DNA of 64,000 bases. Origin: Nonomuraea jiangxiensis (GTDB lineage Bacteria > Actinomycetota > Actinomycetes > Streptosporangiales > Streptosporangiaceae). The stretch is from the NCBI RefSeq assembly GCF_900099965.1, contig NZ_FNDJ01000006.1:1-64000 (forward strand). The letters are read 5' to 3'. Within the stretch, counting starts at the first letter, position 1. Each line of letters opens with the position of its first letter. The notes beneath the pieces are model-generated. The model had not been told where the DNA came from and did no database searches. It worked only from the letters and a program-made list of their open reading frames with translations. Below are positions 1 to 9,696 of the stretch, in pieces. The position numbers and the translations under genes are program-made.

Positions 1-1232
1 CAGGGCCGAAGCGTTCTCATGTCGTAAGACCGAGTAGTTGAAGGCCGTCGGCGGGGTGGCTGCGGTAGTGGTCGGTGGCGGCGGCGATGTTGGTCCAGCC
101 GATCAGGCGGGCCAGGCCGATGGCCAGGTTGCGGAGGCTGGCCATGATCCGGGGTGCAGTGCCGGTGCGGACGCGGGAGGCGTCTTCGCGGTAGGTGACG
201 TCACGGGTGTGGTGCAGGACCTCGACGCTCCAGTGCCCGCGGATCAGCGCGGCGAGCTGGGGGTGGGTGACTCGTCCGGGTGGGAGGCTGGTGATGGCGT
301 AGATCGTCACGATGGTGGTCTTGCCGGTTCGGTGGTCGGTGCGGCGGCGTTTGACCTGGATGGCCTGGGCGGCGTGGGGGAAGGGCAGGTTGGGGCGGAC
401 GGTGCAGATCTTCATGCGACGGATCTCGCGGCGGCCATGGCCTTGCTCGTCGGTACGGTCGTTCAACACGGCTTCCCGCCAGGGCAGGGCCTTGAGCCGG
501 CGGTGCAGGGTGGGCTGGTTGCCCTTGACGATGAACAGGTAGTGGCCGCCGGCGGCGATGATGTGGCGGGCGTGTTCGTGCTGGGTGTGCAGGGCGTCGG
601 CGGTGATCACCATGTGGGTGAGGTCCAGCCCGGACAGCAGGGGCGTGAAGGCGGGAATCTCGTTGCTCTTGGCGTCGATCTGGCGTTGGGCCACGACGGT
701 CTGGGTGTCATGGCGAGTGGCCGCCAGCAGATGGACCGTGGTGCCGCCGGCAGTGCGGCTGCCGCGCAGGGTCTTGCCGTCCACGGCCAGGCCGGTGAGC
801 GGAGTCCGGGCTGAGGGCGGGCTGGTGGTGGGTGATGCGTCGGCGGCGAGCATGGCCAGGTAGGCGCAGGTGGCGGTGTCGAAGTCGTCGCCGTCCAGGC
901 GGGCGAGCAGGCGACCCAGGGTGCTGGCGGCCAGCCGTACGGTGCCGGGCAGACCGGCTCGTTGGCGTAGCGCGGGGTCATACCCGGCGATGAACCGGGT
1001 GATCTTGACGAGGGAGGTCGCTCCGCTGAGGACGGCCAGCAGGGATAACGCCAGCAGTGGGCCGAGCCGGTAGCGGCGTCCGCGACGGCTGCGCGGGTCG
1101 GGGATGGCGTCCAGGACCTGGGCCAGGGTCGGCAGATCGGGCAGGTCGCCCGGTGGGTCGGCGATGGTGACGTGCTCCAGGTGGCGGGCGAGCACGTCGA
1201 TCGGGGATGATGGCACGCGAACGCGGCCCCTG
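1..1232 (-). mobile_element. ISAs1-family insertion sequence
   Basis: One transposase gene lies between imperfect terminal inverted repeats. The left tip reads CAGGGCCGAAGCGTTC from base 1. The right tip, read inward on the minus strand from 1232, is CAGGGGCCGCGTTC. Both share the CAGGG start typical of ISAs1 elements. Because the window begins exactly at the tip, the left flank and any target-site duplication cannot be seen. The element is probably complete, since the reading frame is intact. A second, outward-facing copy of the right tip follows at 1268-1291. Confidence 0.75.
17..1216 (-). CDS. ISAs1-family transposase
   Basis: This is the DDE transposase that moves the element. The protein is about 399 residues, normal for the family. 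It has the N-terminal associated domain ([19 protein letters not shown]), the first catalytic Asp in [10 protein letters not shown], the second in [10 protein letters not shown], and the Glu in the [20 protein letters not shown] block. The longest frame runs up to 1267, but that start lies outside the right terminal repeat. The GTG at 1214-1216 is preferred because it is inside the element and follows an AGGGG stretch; a GTG at 1195 is also possible. No frameshift is visible. Confidence 0.85.
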   Translation of the reverse strand: MPSSPIDVLARHLEHVTIADPPGDLPDLPTLAQVLDAIPDPRSRRGRRYRLGPLLALSLLAVLSGATSLVKITRFIAGYDPALRQRAGLPGTVRLAASTLGRLLARLDGDDFDTATCAYLAMLAADASPTTSPPSARTPLTGLAVDGKTLRGSRTAGGTTVHLLAATRHDTQTVVAQRQIDAKSNEIPAFTPLLSGLDLTHMVITADALHTQHEHARHIIAAGGHYLFIVKGNQPTLHRRLKALPWREAVLNDRTDEQGHGRREIRRMKICTVRPNLPFPHAAQAIQVKRRRTDHRTGKTTIVTIYAITSLPPGRVTHPQLAALIRGHWSVEVLHHTRDVTYREDASRVRTGTAPRIMASLRNLAIGLARLIGWTNIAAATDHYRSHPADGLQLLGLTT

Positions 1233-1291
1233 TTCTTGATCGACTGGCGTAGACACCCAACGATCATCAGGGGTCGCGTTTGCCATCTATA
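1207..1291. repeat. Paired IS ends facing each other
   Basis: The minus-strand sequence starting at 1232 (CAGGGGCCGCGTTCGCGTGC...) recurs on the plus strand at 1268 (CAGGGGTCGCGTTTGCC...). The two match over about 22 positions apart from a 3-base gap and a few changes. The copies point away from a 35-base spacer (1233-1267). The second copy would be the left tip of another element extending to the right, but no transposase follows it. Confidence 0.6.
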
Positions 1292-1834
1292 CCCCGGGGT
1301 GCCCCCTCAACCGCCCGGCCTCAACGCGCCGCGAGCGTCCCATCAGCCGAGAACGCATCGGCCCTGCCCCGTACGGGAAGCAGCCCTCGCCGCAGCCGTC
1401 CCGCTCTTGGACGCCCCCGAACTCGCCCACTATCAAGCCAGCCTCGCACCAATCGTGCGCAGCGTCCTGGCTACCAGCTCAGACCAGTCCTACCGGGCCA
1501 TCGCGGTAGATGGCCTCCGCGCATGGGGTGAAGAAACCGCCTCGCTAGTCGAGCAGGAAGATTTGGAGTGCACGTCCTGGACAGCAGAGGGTGCAGCGAT
1601 GACCCGCCCTTTTGAGCTGCGGTAGTGCCCACATCGACCAGTGATGCTGGCCTGCCACACCATCCGGTGAGCCAGGGTGAGGAACGAACCCCGGATCGTC
1701 GATCGCCCCCGACCACGTACGACGACCGACCATGCACTGGCGATCGTGGGGCCGCATCTGTGCGGCGGTGTGCTGTGCCGAGGCCCGCCACCACCCTCGC
1801 CCCGCACTGGTCGACAACGGTGAATTCTCGCCTG
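1292..1834. other. Gene-poor stretch with no recognisable product
   Basis: An open frame on the plus strand runs to a stop at 1623-1625, but it opens upstream inside the IS and has no start with a ribosome-binding site here. Its C-terminal part (ELAHYQASLAPIVRSVLA and following) is not a family I recognise. The stretch sits between an IS tip and a tRNA fragment, so it may be remnant DNA of a decayed mobile element. Confidence 0.4.
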
Positions 1835-1882
1835 TGGAGCCTAGAAGATTCGAACTCCTGACTACCTGCTTGCAAACATAGG
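1835..1882 (-). pseudogene. 3' half of a tRNA-Ala(UGC) gene
   Basis: On the minus strand the sequence reads through a UGC anticodon loop (TTTGCAAGCAGG), a variable region, a T-arm (CAGGAGTTCGAATCTTC) and an acceptor 3' strand ending GGCTCCA. The 5' side of the anticodon stem is already wrong (CCTAT instead of CCTGC). No D-arm or matching 5' acceptor strand follows. A truncated tRNA 3' end is the usual scar of an integrative element that used the tRNA as its attachment site. Confidence 0.65.
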
Positions 1883-1907
1883 CCGGTCACGACGTAGAAC
1901 CCTTAGA

Positions 1908-1997
1908 TCAGGTGCGGAGCCAGATGATCAGGGCGGCCAAGGTGACGGTGCCAAGGAAGATGTAAGCGCGTTTGTCGTAGCGTGTGGCGACGGCCTG
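1908..1997 (-). pseudogene. C-terminal stub of an IS5-family transposase
   Basis: Thirty codons on the minus strand encode VATRYDKRAYIFLGTV... ending in ALIIWLRT and a stop. This is the hallmark C-terminus of IS5/IS4-type transposases common in actinomycetes. Upstream of about 1997 the frame no longer resembles the family, which should carry the catalytic Glu and a RFFARLK-like block. Only the tail remains. It lies directly beside the tRNA-Ala fragment. Confidence 0.75.
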
Positions 1998-2560
1998 CCG
2001 CTCGACGCGCTCACGCGCCGGATTGACCGCGGAGGGCAAAGGACAGTAGGGGGGCGGCAGCTCCAAGCCTGTCGACTCCGTAACGCGCCCGGCATCTCGG
2101 AATGGTTGTCCGCGCAGGGGGAATCGATCTCGGTTCTATGATGATCAAGTAACGATAGGGTCACGCATCATCATCTGCGACCTGCCGTTTTCACGGAATG
2201 TGATCACCGCCGGGCGTGGCTCAATGATCAGCACCAAGCGGATCTCCGCAGCGGAGAGCGCTTGCCTAGAGTTTTAGAGCATGCGTTCGGATCCGAAGGA
2301 AGGTCACCTTCTGTTCCTTGACTGATATGTCGGGCCATGGCGTCATTGCGGGGTGGCTCAGCTTGGAGATCTTGAGCAGATCTGGAGACGGCGAAGGAGG
2401 CGTGGATCAGTCGTGTCAGCCGCAGGCCCGCTGTGCTCCGGACGACACGAGTGCCTTCCCGTACTTCGACGGTGACGTACGGGAGGTCTACGACGCCGCG
2501 AGCAAGCTGTGGACCGGCTCGGTCCTGTAGGCCGTAATTTCGTTCCTCTCAAAGTGGAGT
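1998..2560. other. Intergenic scar region, no convincing gene
   Basis: The stretch between the IS5 stub and the secreted protein has lower GC than the rest of the window. A 70-codon frame at 2318-2530 has no convincing ribosome-binding site, and I do not recognise the product. A small palindrome (GAAGGTCACCTTC) lies near 2300. It may contain the promoter of the 2565 gene. Confidence 0.35.
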
Positions 2561-2564
2561 TCAT

Positions 2565-4199
2565 GTGCGCCCATTACCCTCAGGGCCGGCTCGTGCCGGC
2601 GCCTCGTTGATCAGCCGGTTGATCGCTCTCAGCAGTGCCCTGGCCATCGCCGCCGGCCTGACCGTCGCCGTCGCCCCCGCGGCGTCGGCCGCCGACTCCA
2701 TGGTCTACCTCGACGGGATGAAAGACGCCCGCGATGTGGCCGCGGCCGGTGGCAAGGTTTTCGTCGCCGGGGATGACGAGATCATCGTCACCGACTCCCG
2801 CGGCACCATCACCGACACGATCAGCGACCTGCCCGGTGCGGCCGGCCTGGCGGTGACGCCGGACAACAAGCGCGCGTTCGTAGCGCTGAGCGGCGCACAA
2901 CAGGTGCTCGAGCTCGACACGGACTCCCTCGCCGTCATCCGGCGGATCGACGTGGCTCCTTACCCGTGTCCGTGGAACCTGACGTTATCCGATAACCGGT
3001 TGTGGGTGGGCTACGGCTGTGGCAACACGTTCAACGGCGGCGTTTTCGGCCTCGATCTGTCGGCTGCCGCACCGGTGCCGGTGCCGGTTGTGGCCAACAT
3101 CTACAACGCCCCGCTCGTCGCCGCCGCCGGGGGCACCCTCGCCGTCGGCGAGACCGGCCTCAGCGCGTGCGACCTCATGGTGTACGACGTGAACGGCACG
3201 ACTCCCGTCCGGCGAGGCGTCATCAACGGCTTCGATAATTCCTTGGTCATATACGACCTGGTGATCACGTCGGACGGCTCGACAGTCATCCTAAACAATC
3301 TTGACGGATGGGACACCACCAGCCTGACCAAGGCCTTTTCCTTCCCAGGCGGGGCTGGATCCGTCGCGATCAGCCCGGACGGCGCTCACCTGGCGGCCAC
3401 CGGGACGACCGGCTACGACATCACCATGTTCGACATGGGGACGAGGGCACAGACCTACCGGATCTTCGCCTCCTACGCCAGCCCGGTCATCGGTACGCTC
3501 GCCTTCTCGGGTGTCGACGTCTTCACCGTGCTGGAGGAGGTAACGTCCCAACGGCGACTGCGCCTGTGGCGAGCGGAAGGCGCCACACTTCCGGGATCCA
3601 CGCTGAAGCTGTCGGCTCCGCCCACGGGCACCGCCCTCGTTCCGCTCACCGCGACCGGCACGCTCACGTTGGCGGACGGCTCGGCCCCCGGGCCGCAACC
3701 ACTCGTGGTGACCCGGAAACTTCCCGACGGCACCAGTACGACGATCCCAGGCGTGACAACCGCCGCAGACGGCACCTACACCTTCACCGACACCCCTCCG
3801 GTCTCCGGGACGATCACGTACGACGTGTTCTGGAACGGCAACGCGGACTTCCGATGGAGCCGGACCTCTGCCGCCGTCACCGCGGCCAGACACCCATCCT
3901 CGATCACCTTGTCCGGACCCAAGACAGGGACGGTCGGCAAACAACTCTCGTTCAGCGGCGTGCTGGACGCAGGTGATCAGACTCCTCCGTCGGGCGCCCT
4001 GCTCGTGGTATATCTGACTGTCTCTGACGGAAACCTCGAGTTCGTGGGGACCGTGAACACGAACAGCGACGGATCGTTCGCCTTCGTCGACACCCCCGCT
4101 GTGGGCGGTGAGCACGTGTACGAGGTCCGGTGGGACGGCACGAACGTGTTCGAGTACACGCGCGGCACGCACAACGTCACCGTCCGAGGGCGCCCGTAA
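2565..4199 (+). CDS. Secreted beta-propeller protein with Ig-like repeats
   Basis: The product is probably an exported extracellular protein of 544 residues; its substrate is unknown. A signal peptide (about residues 15-42) ends in APAASAAD. Residues about 45-330 form WD/YVTN-like propeller blades with repeated motifs such as VAVTPDNKRAFVAL, SVAISPDGAHLAATG and SDGSTVILNN. Two similar Ig-like units follow (about 350-440 and 445-540); both contain a LSxPxTG-type opening and a DGxYxFxDTP motif, as in bacterial adhesive or prealbumin-like domains. The start is the GTG at 2565, 5 bases after GTGGAG; an ATG two bases earlier is out of frame. It stands alone beside the IS scars. Confidence 0.7.
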   Translation: MRPLPSGPARAGASLISRLIALSSALAIAAGLTVAVAPAASAADSMVYLDGMKDARDVAAAGGKVFVAGDDEIIVTDSRGTITDTISDLPGAAGLAVTPDNKRAFVALSGAQQVLELDTDSLAVIRRIDVAPYPCPWNLTLSDNRLWVGYGCGNTFNGGVFGLDLSAAAPVPVPVVANIYNAPLVAAAGGTLAVGETGLSACDLMVYDVNGTTPVRRGVINGFDNSLVIYDLVITSDGSTVILNNLDGWDTTSLTKAFSFPGGAGSVAISPDGAHLAATGTTGYDITMFDMGTRAQTYRIFASYASPVIGTLAFSGVDVFTVLEEVTSQRRLRLWRAEGATLPGSTLKLSAPPTGTALVPLTATGTLTLADGSAPGPQPLVVTRKLPDGTSTTIPGVTTAADGTYTFTDTPPVSGTITYDVFWNGNADFRWSRTSAAVTAARHPSSITLSGPKTGTVGKQLSFSGVLDAGDQTPPSGALLVVYLTVSDGNLEFVGTVNTNSDGSFAFVDTPAVGGEHVYEVRWDGTNVFEYTRGTHNVTVRGRP

Positions 4200-4299
4200 C
4201 CCCATCGCCGGCATTCCGCGACGCCTTCATCATCGCCGTACTGCCTGCCGTGCGCGGCACCCTAACGCTTAACCGGCTGACGGGACACCGCGCCAGGTC

Positions 4300-4333
4300 G
4301 CTGCCACCATCCGACACGCCGCGTGGTGGCAGC
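4300..4333. terminator. Hairpin downstream of the propeller gene
   Basis: A perfect 9-bp stem (GCTGCCACC at 4300-4308 with GGTGGCAGC at 4325-4333) encloses a 16-base loop. There is no U-run. It lies 100 bases after the stop of the secreted protein and could end that transcript. Confidence 0.35.
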
Positions 4334-4422
4334 CCGCCCGGTGACGGACACCATCTCCACCGCACTCCTGGCGAAACAGCCACCGCTGGCTCCCAAGACG
4401 CTGGTTGAAGATCGGAAACCAC

Positions 4423-4459
4423 AAGGCCCCTGACGGCGTAATGCCTGTTCAGGGGCCTT
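4423..4459. terminator. Bidirectional-looking terminator next to tRNA-Thr
   Basis: AAGGCCCCTGA (4423-4433) pairs perfectly with TCAGGGGCCTT (4449-4459). It lies immediately downstream of the minus-strand tRNA and faces the plus-strand secreted gene, so it probably ends the tRNA transcript. Confidence 0.6.
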
Positions 4460-4469
4460 TCGCGTGGAG

Positions 4470-4542
4470 AGCCGACGAGGGGAATCGAACCCCTGACCTT
4501 CTGTTTACAAGACAGATGCTCTGCCGATTGAGCTACGTCGGC
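4470..4542 (-). tRNA. tRNA-Thr (anticodon UGU)
   Basis: A complete 73-nt cloverleaf lies on the minus strand. The acceptor 5' strand GCCGACG pairs with CGTCGGC at the 3' end, with discriminator U. The D-arm is AGCTCAATCGGCAGAGC, the anticodon stem-loop is CTGTCTTGTAAACAG and the T-arm is CAGGGGTTCGATTCCCCTC. The anticodon UGU is at plus-strand 4507-4509. CCA is not encoded. It sits just downstream of rlmB on the same strand. Confidence 0.95.
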
Positions 4543-4562
4543 ACGGCCTACCAGTGTAGACG

Positions 4563-5525
4563 CTAGGGGCGCCTGTGACGAGCGACTTCGTACAGGGCCA
4601 CTCCGGCGGCCACGCCCGCGTTGAGTGACTCCGCCGCTGCTCGCATCGGGATGCGGGTCACCACGTCGCAGTGCTCGCGGACCAGCCGGGAGAGCCCCTT
4701 GCCCTCCGAGCCTATGACGATCACCAGGGGCTCGGCCAGCAGGTCGACCTGGTCGAGGTCGGTTTGGCCGGCGCCGTCGAGGCCCACCACGAACAGGCCC
4801 GCCTCTCGGTAGTCGCGCAGTGCCGCCGTGAGGTTGGCCGCGCGGGCCACGCGGAGGTTGGCCAGGGTGCCCGCGGAGGTCTTCCAGGCCCCTCCTGTGA
4901 CGCCGGCCGAGCGGCGGGAGGGGATGAGCAGGCCGTGGGCGCCGAAGGCGGTGGCGGAGCGGGCGATGGCGCCGAGGTTGCGGGGGTCGGTGACCGAGTC
5001 CAGGGCCACGATCAGGGGGGTCTCCGCCGCGTCATGGGCGAGCTCGACCAGCTCGGAGGGGTGCGCGTAGTCGTAGGCCGGGATCTGGAGCGCTATGCCC
5101 TGGTGGACGGCGCCCTCCGTCAGGCGGTCGAGCTTGTCGCGGGTGACCTCGAGGAGGGCGATCCCGCGCTCCGCGGCGATCTTGATGGAGTCGCGTACGC
5201 GGTCGTCGTTGTCGAGGCGTTGCGCGATGTAGAGCGCGTTGGAGGGCACGCCCGCCTGGAGGGCCTCCAGCACGGGGTTGCGGCCGCCGATGTATTCAGG
5301 AGCGTCTTCGGAACGGCGCTGCCGCACCGGTGCCGTACGCCGTGCGCCTCCGCCGTCCTCACGCGCGATGCGCTGGGCACGAGCCTTGTCCTTGTACCAA
5401 TGGCGCATTTCGGCGGGTGGCGTCGCGCCCCTGCCCTCGAGCGCCCGGCGGCCCTGTCCCCCGGCGCCCTTGCTCGGGCCCTTCTTCTTCGCGGGCCTGC
5501 CCGAAGCCCTACCGCCTGCTGCCAT
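4563..5525 (-). CDS. rlmB: 23S rRNA (guanosine-2'-O-)-methyltransferase RlmB
   Basis: This is a SpoU/TrmH-family enzyme that 2'-O-methylates a conserved guanosine of 23S rRNA using S-adenosylmethionine. It is 320 residues, with a basic, disordered N-terminus (about 1-75) common in actinobacterial members. The substrate-binding SpoU_sub domain starts at YIGGRNPVLEAL. The SPOUT catalytic domain carries the three signature motifs LDSVTDPRNLGAIARSA, VIGSEGKGLS and IPMRAAAESLNAGVAAGV. It lies 79 bases downstream of cysS on the same strand, the usual actinobacterial order. Confidence 0.93.
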   Translation of the reverse strand: MAAGGRASGRPAKKKGPSKGAGGQGRRALEGRGATPPAEMRHWYKDKARAQRIAREDGGGARRTAPVRQRRSEDAPEYIGGRNPVLEALQAGVPSNALYIAQRLDNDDRVRDSIKIAAERGIALLEVTRDKLDRLTEGAVHQGIALQIPAYDYAHPSELVELAHDAAETPLIVALDSVTDPRNLGAIARSATAFGAHGLLIPSRRSAGVTGGAWKTSAGTLANLRVARAANLTAALRDYREAGLFVVGLDGAGQTDLDQVDLLAEPLVIVIGSEGKGLSRLVREHCDVVTRIPMRAAAESLNAGVAAGVALYEVARHRRP

Positions 5526-5604
5526 GCCACAAGGGTACTCGGGCCGCCGGCCACCTCAGGCCCGGATGGGAGGGACAAGGACCCCACGGGCGAAGGCGGG
5601 AGGT

Positions 5605-6996
<1,392 letters not shown>

Positions 6997-7060
6997 GAAC
7001 GCAAGGCTAACGCCTCGGGGCGCCGGTCACGCCGATAAATGTCACCGTCCGGCCAATAAA

Positions 7061-7447
7061 TCAGCCTCGCAACGTGACCTTGTCCGGTGTGAGCCTGACA
7101 ATGAGCCGTTCTGCGCCCGGCTTCTCCACCCACGACTGCCCCCGATACTGCTGCGAGAGCTCCTCGATGAGCGCCCCCGTCGGGTCGTCGGCCATCGTCA
7201 CACGCCCCCGCACCTCCACATAGCGGTACGGATCGTCCGGGTCGATCACCAGCAGGCTGGCCCGCGCGTCACGCTCGAAGTTCCGCGGCTTCACGCGCCC
7301 CTTCACGGTCGAGAACAGCACGTCGTCGCCGTCCGTACGCACCCACACGACCGTCGAGTGCGGTCCCCCGTCGGGGTTGATGCTGGTCACCGTGGCGAAG
7401 TTCGGTGCGCTCAGCAGTCGGCGGGCTTCTCCCGGCAACACGGCCAT
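7061..7447 (-). CDS. PPOX-class (F420/FMN) flavin-binding oxidoreductase
   Basis: A 128-residue split-barrel protein of the pyridoxamine-5'-phosphate-oxidase-like family. Many actinobacterial members use F420 or FMN, and individual substrates are usually unknown. Family features are the opening LLSAPNFATVTSINPDGGPHSTVVWV, the VKGRVKPRNFERD block that contacts cofactor phosphate, and DPYRYVEVRGRV. The ATG at 7447 is chosen because GGGAGA precedes it by 3 bases and the long upstream extension is low-complexity. It stands between cysS and a divergent DUF2637 gene. Confidence 0.85.
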   Translation of the reverse strand: MAVLPGEARRLLSAPNFATVTSINPDGGPHSTVVWVRTDGDDVLFSTVKGRVKPRNFERDARASLLVIDPDDPYRYVEVRGRVTMADDPTGALIEELSQQYRGQSWVEKPGAERLIVRLTPDKVTLRG

Positions 7448-7499
7448 GTCTCTCCCTTGATCGGTCCTGGCCCCCATTCTTCTGTAGGCTCGAACCGCC

Positions 7500-8669
7500 A
7501 TGGACGTGACTCCCCCCTCTACGCTTCGCCGCCTGGGCATCGCGCTGGCCGGGCTCGCTGTAGCAGCCCTGACCGGCGCGGCCTGCGCGCTCTCCTTCGA
7601 CGACCTGCGCGCGCTGGCCCTCACCGGCGAGGCCGGACAGGACCTCGCCTTCCTCTATCCGGCGGCCTTCGACGCGCTCCTGCTGGTCGCGCTGATCGCC
7701 GTCCTACTGCTGCGCCCGGCCAGGCTCCTGGTACGCGTGCAGGCGGCGTTCGTGCTGGTCCTGCTGATCGTCGCGGCAGCGGCGGTCAATGTGGCGACGG
7801 CGGTGCGGTTCGCCTTCGACGTACGCCAGACGGCCGTGGGCGTGGCCCTGGCGCCCTGGGTCATGCTGGCACTGGCGTTGTGGCTCTGGCTGCTGTTGAT
7901 CAAGCACGTCCAGGCTCGAAGGGATGCGGGCACCCGGGCGGACGAGAGCCCTGCCGAGCAGGACCTCGTGCCCTTCCATCGCCCCCGCCCGGTGCCGGAG
8001 ACGCCCAGGACTGAGCCCATCGGCCCCGAGACCCCGCCGATCTCGGCACGGGTGAACGAGCGGGTGACCGAATGGCCCGCGGCCCCGGCGTCCACGCAGC
8101 CCGAGCCACAGCAGGAACCACAGCAGGAGCCACAGCCGGACCCCCGACAAGAACCACGGCAGGAACCACGCCACGAGCCAAGGCATGAGCCGGAGCCGGA
8201 GCTCTACCGCGAGCCGGAGCTAAAGCACGAGCCTGAGCCCGAGCCGTACTACGAGTCCGTGCCACGACCGCGACCGGAGCCCGAGCCATGGTCACGATCC
8301 CAGCCGGAGCCGGAGCCGGAGCGGGACCCGGAGCCCGACCCGGAAGCCGAGCGCAAGCCGGAACCGGAACCGGTACGAGAGCCGGAGCCGGAGACGCGGC
8401 CCGTTCGGTGGGGTGACCGGGTCAAGCCCACCGACGTCCTCGTCCACCCGCGCTCCAACGACGCCGACCGGGACGCCGACACCCAGCCCCACCCCGTCAT
8501 AGACGACGGCCCCGCCCACCCGGACCCGGAACACGGCCCGGAGTCCGCAGACCCCGCCGAGCGCCGTCAGAGCGAGTTAGAGGACACGGCCCCGCACCCC
8601 GTCATAGAGGACGACACCCCGGCCCCCTCAGGCCGTCTCCGCAGCACTCCGCGCCCTCCAGAGGACTGA
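7500..8669 (+). CDS. DUF2637-type membrane protein with Glu/Pro repeat tail
   Basis: 389 residues. The N-terminal 130 residues hold four membrane helices (about 10-30, 47-66, 72-94 and 105-125) and resemble DUF2637 proteins of actinomycetes, whose function is unknown. From about 195 to 305 the protein is a low-complexity run of EP, QEP, HEP and REP repeats, very acidic and proline-rich, likely an extended cytoplasmic tail. The stop codon lies inside the first unit of a 34-bp tandem repeat that continues downstream, so the C-terminus may vary between strains. It is divergent from the PPOX gene 52 bases away. Confidence 0.7.
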   Translation: MDVTPPSTLRRLGIALAGLAVAALTGAACALSFDDLRALALTGEAGQDLAFLYPAAFDALLLVALIAVLLLRPARLLVRVQAAFVLVLLIVAAAAVNVATAVRFAFDVRQTAVGVALAPWVMLALALWLWLLLIKHVQARRDAGTRADESPAEQDLVPFHRPRPVPETPRTEPIGPETPPISARVNERVTEWPAAPASTQPEPQQEPQQEPQPDPRQEPRQEPRHEPRHEPEPELYREPELKHEPEPEPYYESVPRPRPEPEPWSRSQPEPEPERDPEPDPEAERKPEPEPVREPEPETRPVRWGDRVKPTDVLVHPRSNDADRDADTQPHPVIDDGPAHPDPEHGPESADPAERRQSELEDTAPHPVIEDDTPAPSGRLRSTPRPPED

Positions 8670-8835
8670 TGCGGGCCTGCCCCCGGGGAACTCCAGAGGA
8701 CTGACGCGGGTCCGCCCCTAGGAACTCCAGAAGACTGACGCGGGCCTGCCCCGAGAAACTCCAGAAGACTGACGCGGGCCGCCCCGAGGGACTCCAGAGG
8801 GCTGATACGCGCGGGCCCGCCCCCGGAGCTTCAGA
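8656..8835. repeat. Tandem repeat of about 34 bp overlapping a stop codon
   Basis: Five to six imperfect copies of CTCCAGARGACTGACGCGGG plus a variable CCTGCCCC tail start at 8656, 8691, 8725, 8759, 8792 and a degenerate copy at 8829, so spacing is 33-37 bases. The first copy encodes the last residues of the DUF2637 protein and includes its TGA stop. The array occupies most of the space before the convergent GlsB gene. Confidence 0.85.
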
Positions 8836-8864
8836 GGATCCGGGGGCGGGCCCGCATATTCCGC

Positions 8865-9134
8865 CTAGACGCGGGAGCCGCGGCGCAGCCCCGCGACCAG
8901 TCCGACGCCCACAATGGCCAGCACCACCTGCATCACCAGCTCGATCCAGTCGATGCCGGGCGTGGTCTCCACGCCGAGCACCTGGGCGATCGCCGTGCCG
9001 ATGAGAGCGGCCACGATGCCGACGACGACGGTGAGGATCCACCCGATGGCCTGCCTGCCGGGAAGGAGCAGGCGGCCGATCGCGCCGATTACGGCGCCGA
9101 TCACAATGGCGCCGAGGATGGACTCGATTGTCAT
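8865..9134 (-). CDS. GlsB/YeaQ/YmgE-family stress membrane protein
   Basis: An 89-residue very hydrophobic protein of the transglycosylase-associated family. It has three membrane helices and the family glycine pattern (IGAVIGAIGRLLLPGRQAIGW, VVVGIVAALIGTAIA). In Firmicutes members are linked to cell-envelope stress; here the role is unknown. The ATG at 9132-9134 has GGGGAGG 9 bases upstream. That ribosome-binding site lies inside the arm of a 17-bp hairpin (9144-9182). A paralogue lies just upstream on the same strand. Confidence 0.85.
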   Translation of the reverse strand: MTIESILGAIVIGAVIGAIGRLLLPGRQAIGWILTVVVGIVAALIGTAIAQVLGVETTPGIDWIELVMQVVLAIVGVGLVAGLRRGSRV

Positions 9135-9143
9135 GTCACGAAA

Positions 9144-9182
9144 CCTCCCCGTGAGAGTGAGCGGTTCACTCTCACGGGGAGG
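9144..9182 (-). promoter_or_regulatory. 17-bp perfect hairpin that buries a ribosome-binding site
   Basis: CCTCCCCGTGAGAGTGA (9144-9160) and TCACTCTCACGGGGAGG (9166-9182) are perfect complements around a 5-base loop. Read on the minus strand, the second arm to be transcribed contains the GGGGAGG Shine-Dalgarno of the 8865-9134 gene. It could be a terminator for the upstream paralogue, a translational lock for the downstream one, or both. Confidence 0.75.
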
Positions 9183-9231
9183 TCGCTACCCGATCCCCGG
9201 CGATTATTCGCCGATGTAAAGAACGAGCAGG

Positions 9232-9522
9232 TCAGGTCGATTTTCTGCCGAAGCGGCCGGAACGCCCCGCGCCGCCCAGGCGTGTCACCAGGAGCACGCC
9301 GGCGATCGCCAGCACGAGCTGCAGCAGGTGCTCGATCCAGTCGATCCCCCTCGTGTCGGCCAAGCCGGCCGCCTGGGCGATGAGCGTGCCGATCAGAGCG
9401 GCCACGATGCCGACGACGAGAGTAAGGCCGATGGACATGTGCTGCCTGCCTGGCACCAGCAGGCGGGCCAGCGCACCGATGATGGCACCGATGATTATTG
9501 CGGAAATGATCGCGCCGATCAT
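9232..9522 (-). CDS. GlsB/YeaQ/YmgE-family stress membrane protein, second copy
   Basis: 96 residues with the same three-helix architecture as its downstream neighbour. Shared motifs are IGALARLLVPGRQHM, VVGIVAALIGTLIAQA and GIDWIEHLLQLVLAI. It also carries a short basic tail (GGAGRSGRFGRKST). The ATG at 9520-9522 follows GGGGGGAG. The pair is a local duplication that has since diverged; the hairpin at 9144-9182 separates the two copies. Confidence 0.83.
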   Translation of the reverse strand: MIGAIISAIIIGAIIGALARLLVPGRQHMSIGLTLVVGIVAALIGTLIAQAAGLADTRGIDWIEHLLQLVLAIAGVLLVTRLGGAGRSGRFGRKST

Positions 9523-9696
9523 GTGCGACTCCCCCCGAGACGTTCATATCTCGCGGAAAGAACTACCCGCTGAGCAGGCAAAATATCCGAGGGAAGGCGG
9601 CGGCCCGTACCGCGCCAGTGACGAGCCGCCGCCTCCGTACTCGGCGGGTTACCCGCCAGGACACCCTCACGTATCCCTACGTTGGACGCCCGGCCC

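Noticed and set aside
2318-2530. 70-codon frame upstream of the secreted protein
   Set aside because: No ribosome site and no recognisable domain; it lies in the scar region.
9353-9690. A plus-strand frame with a proline-tyrosine-rich end (EPPPPYSAGYPPGHPH)
   Set aside because: No start with a ribosome site, and the frame continues antisense into ispF without a stop; probably a remnant or chance frame.
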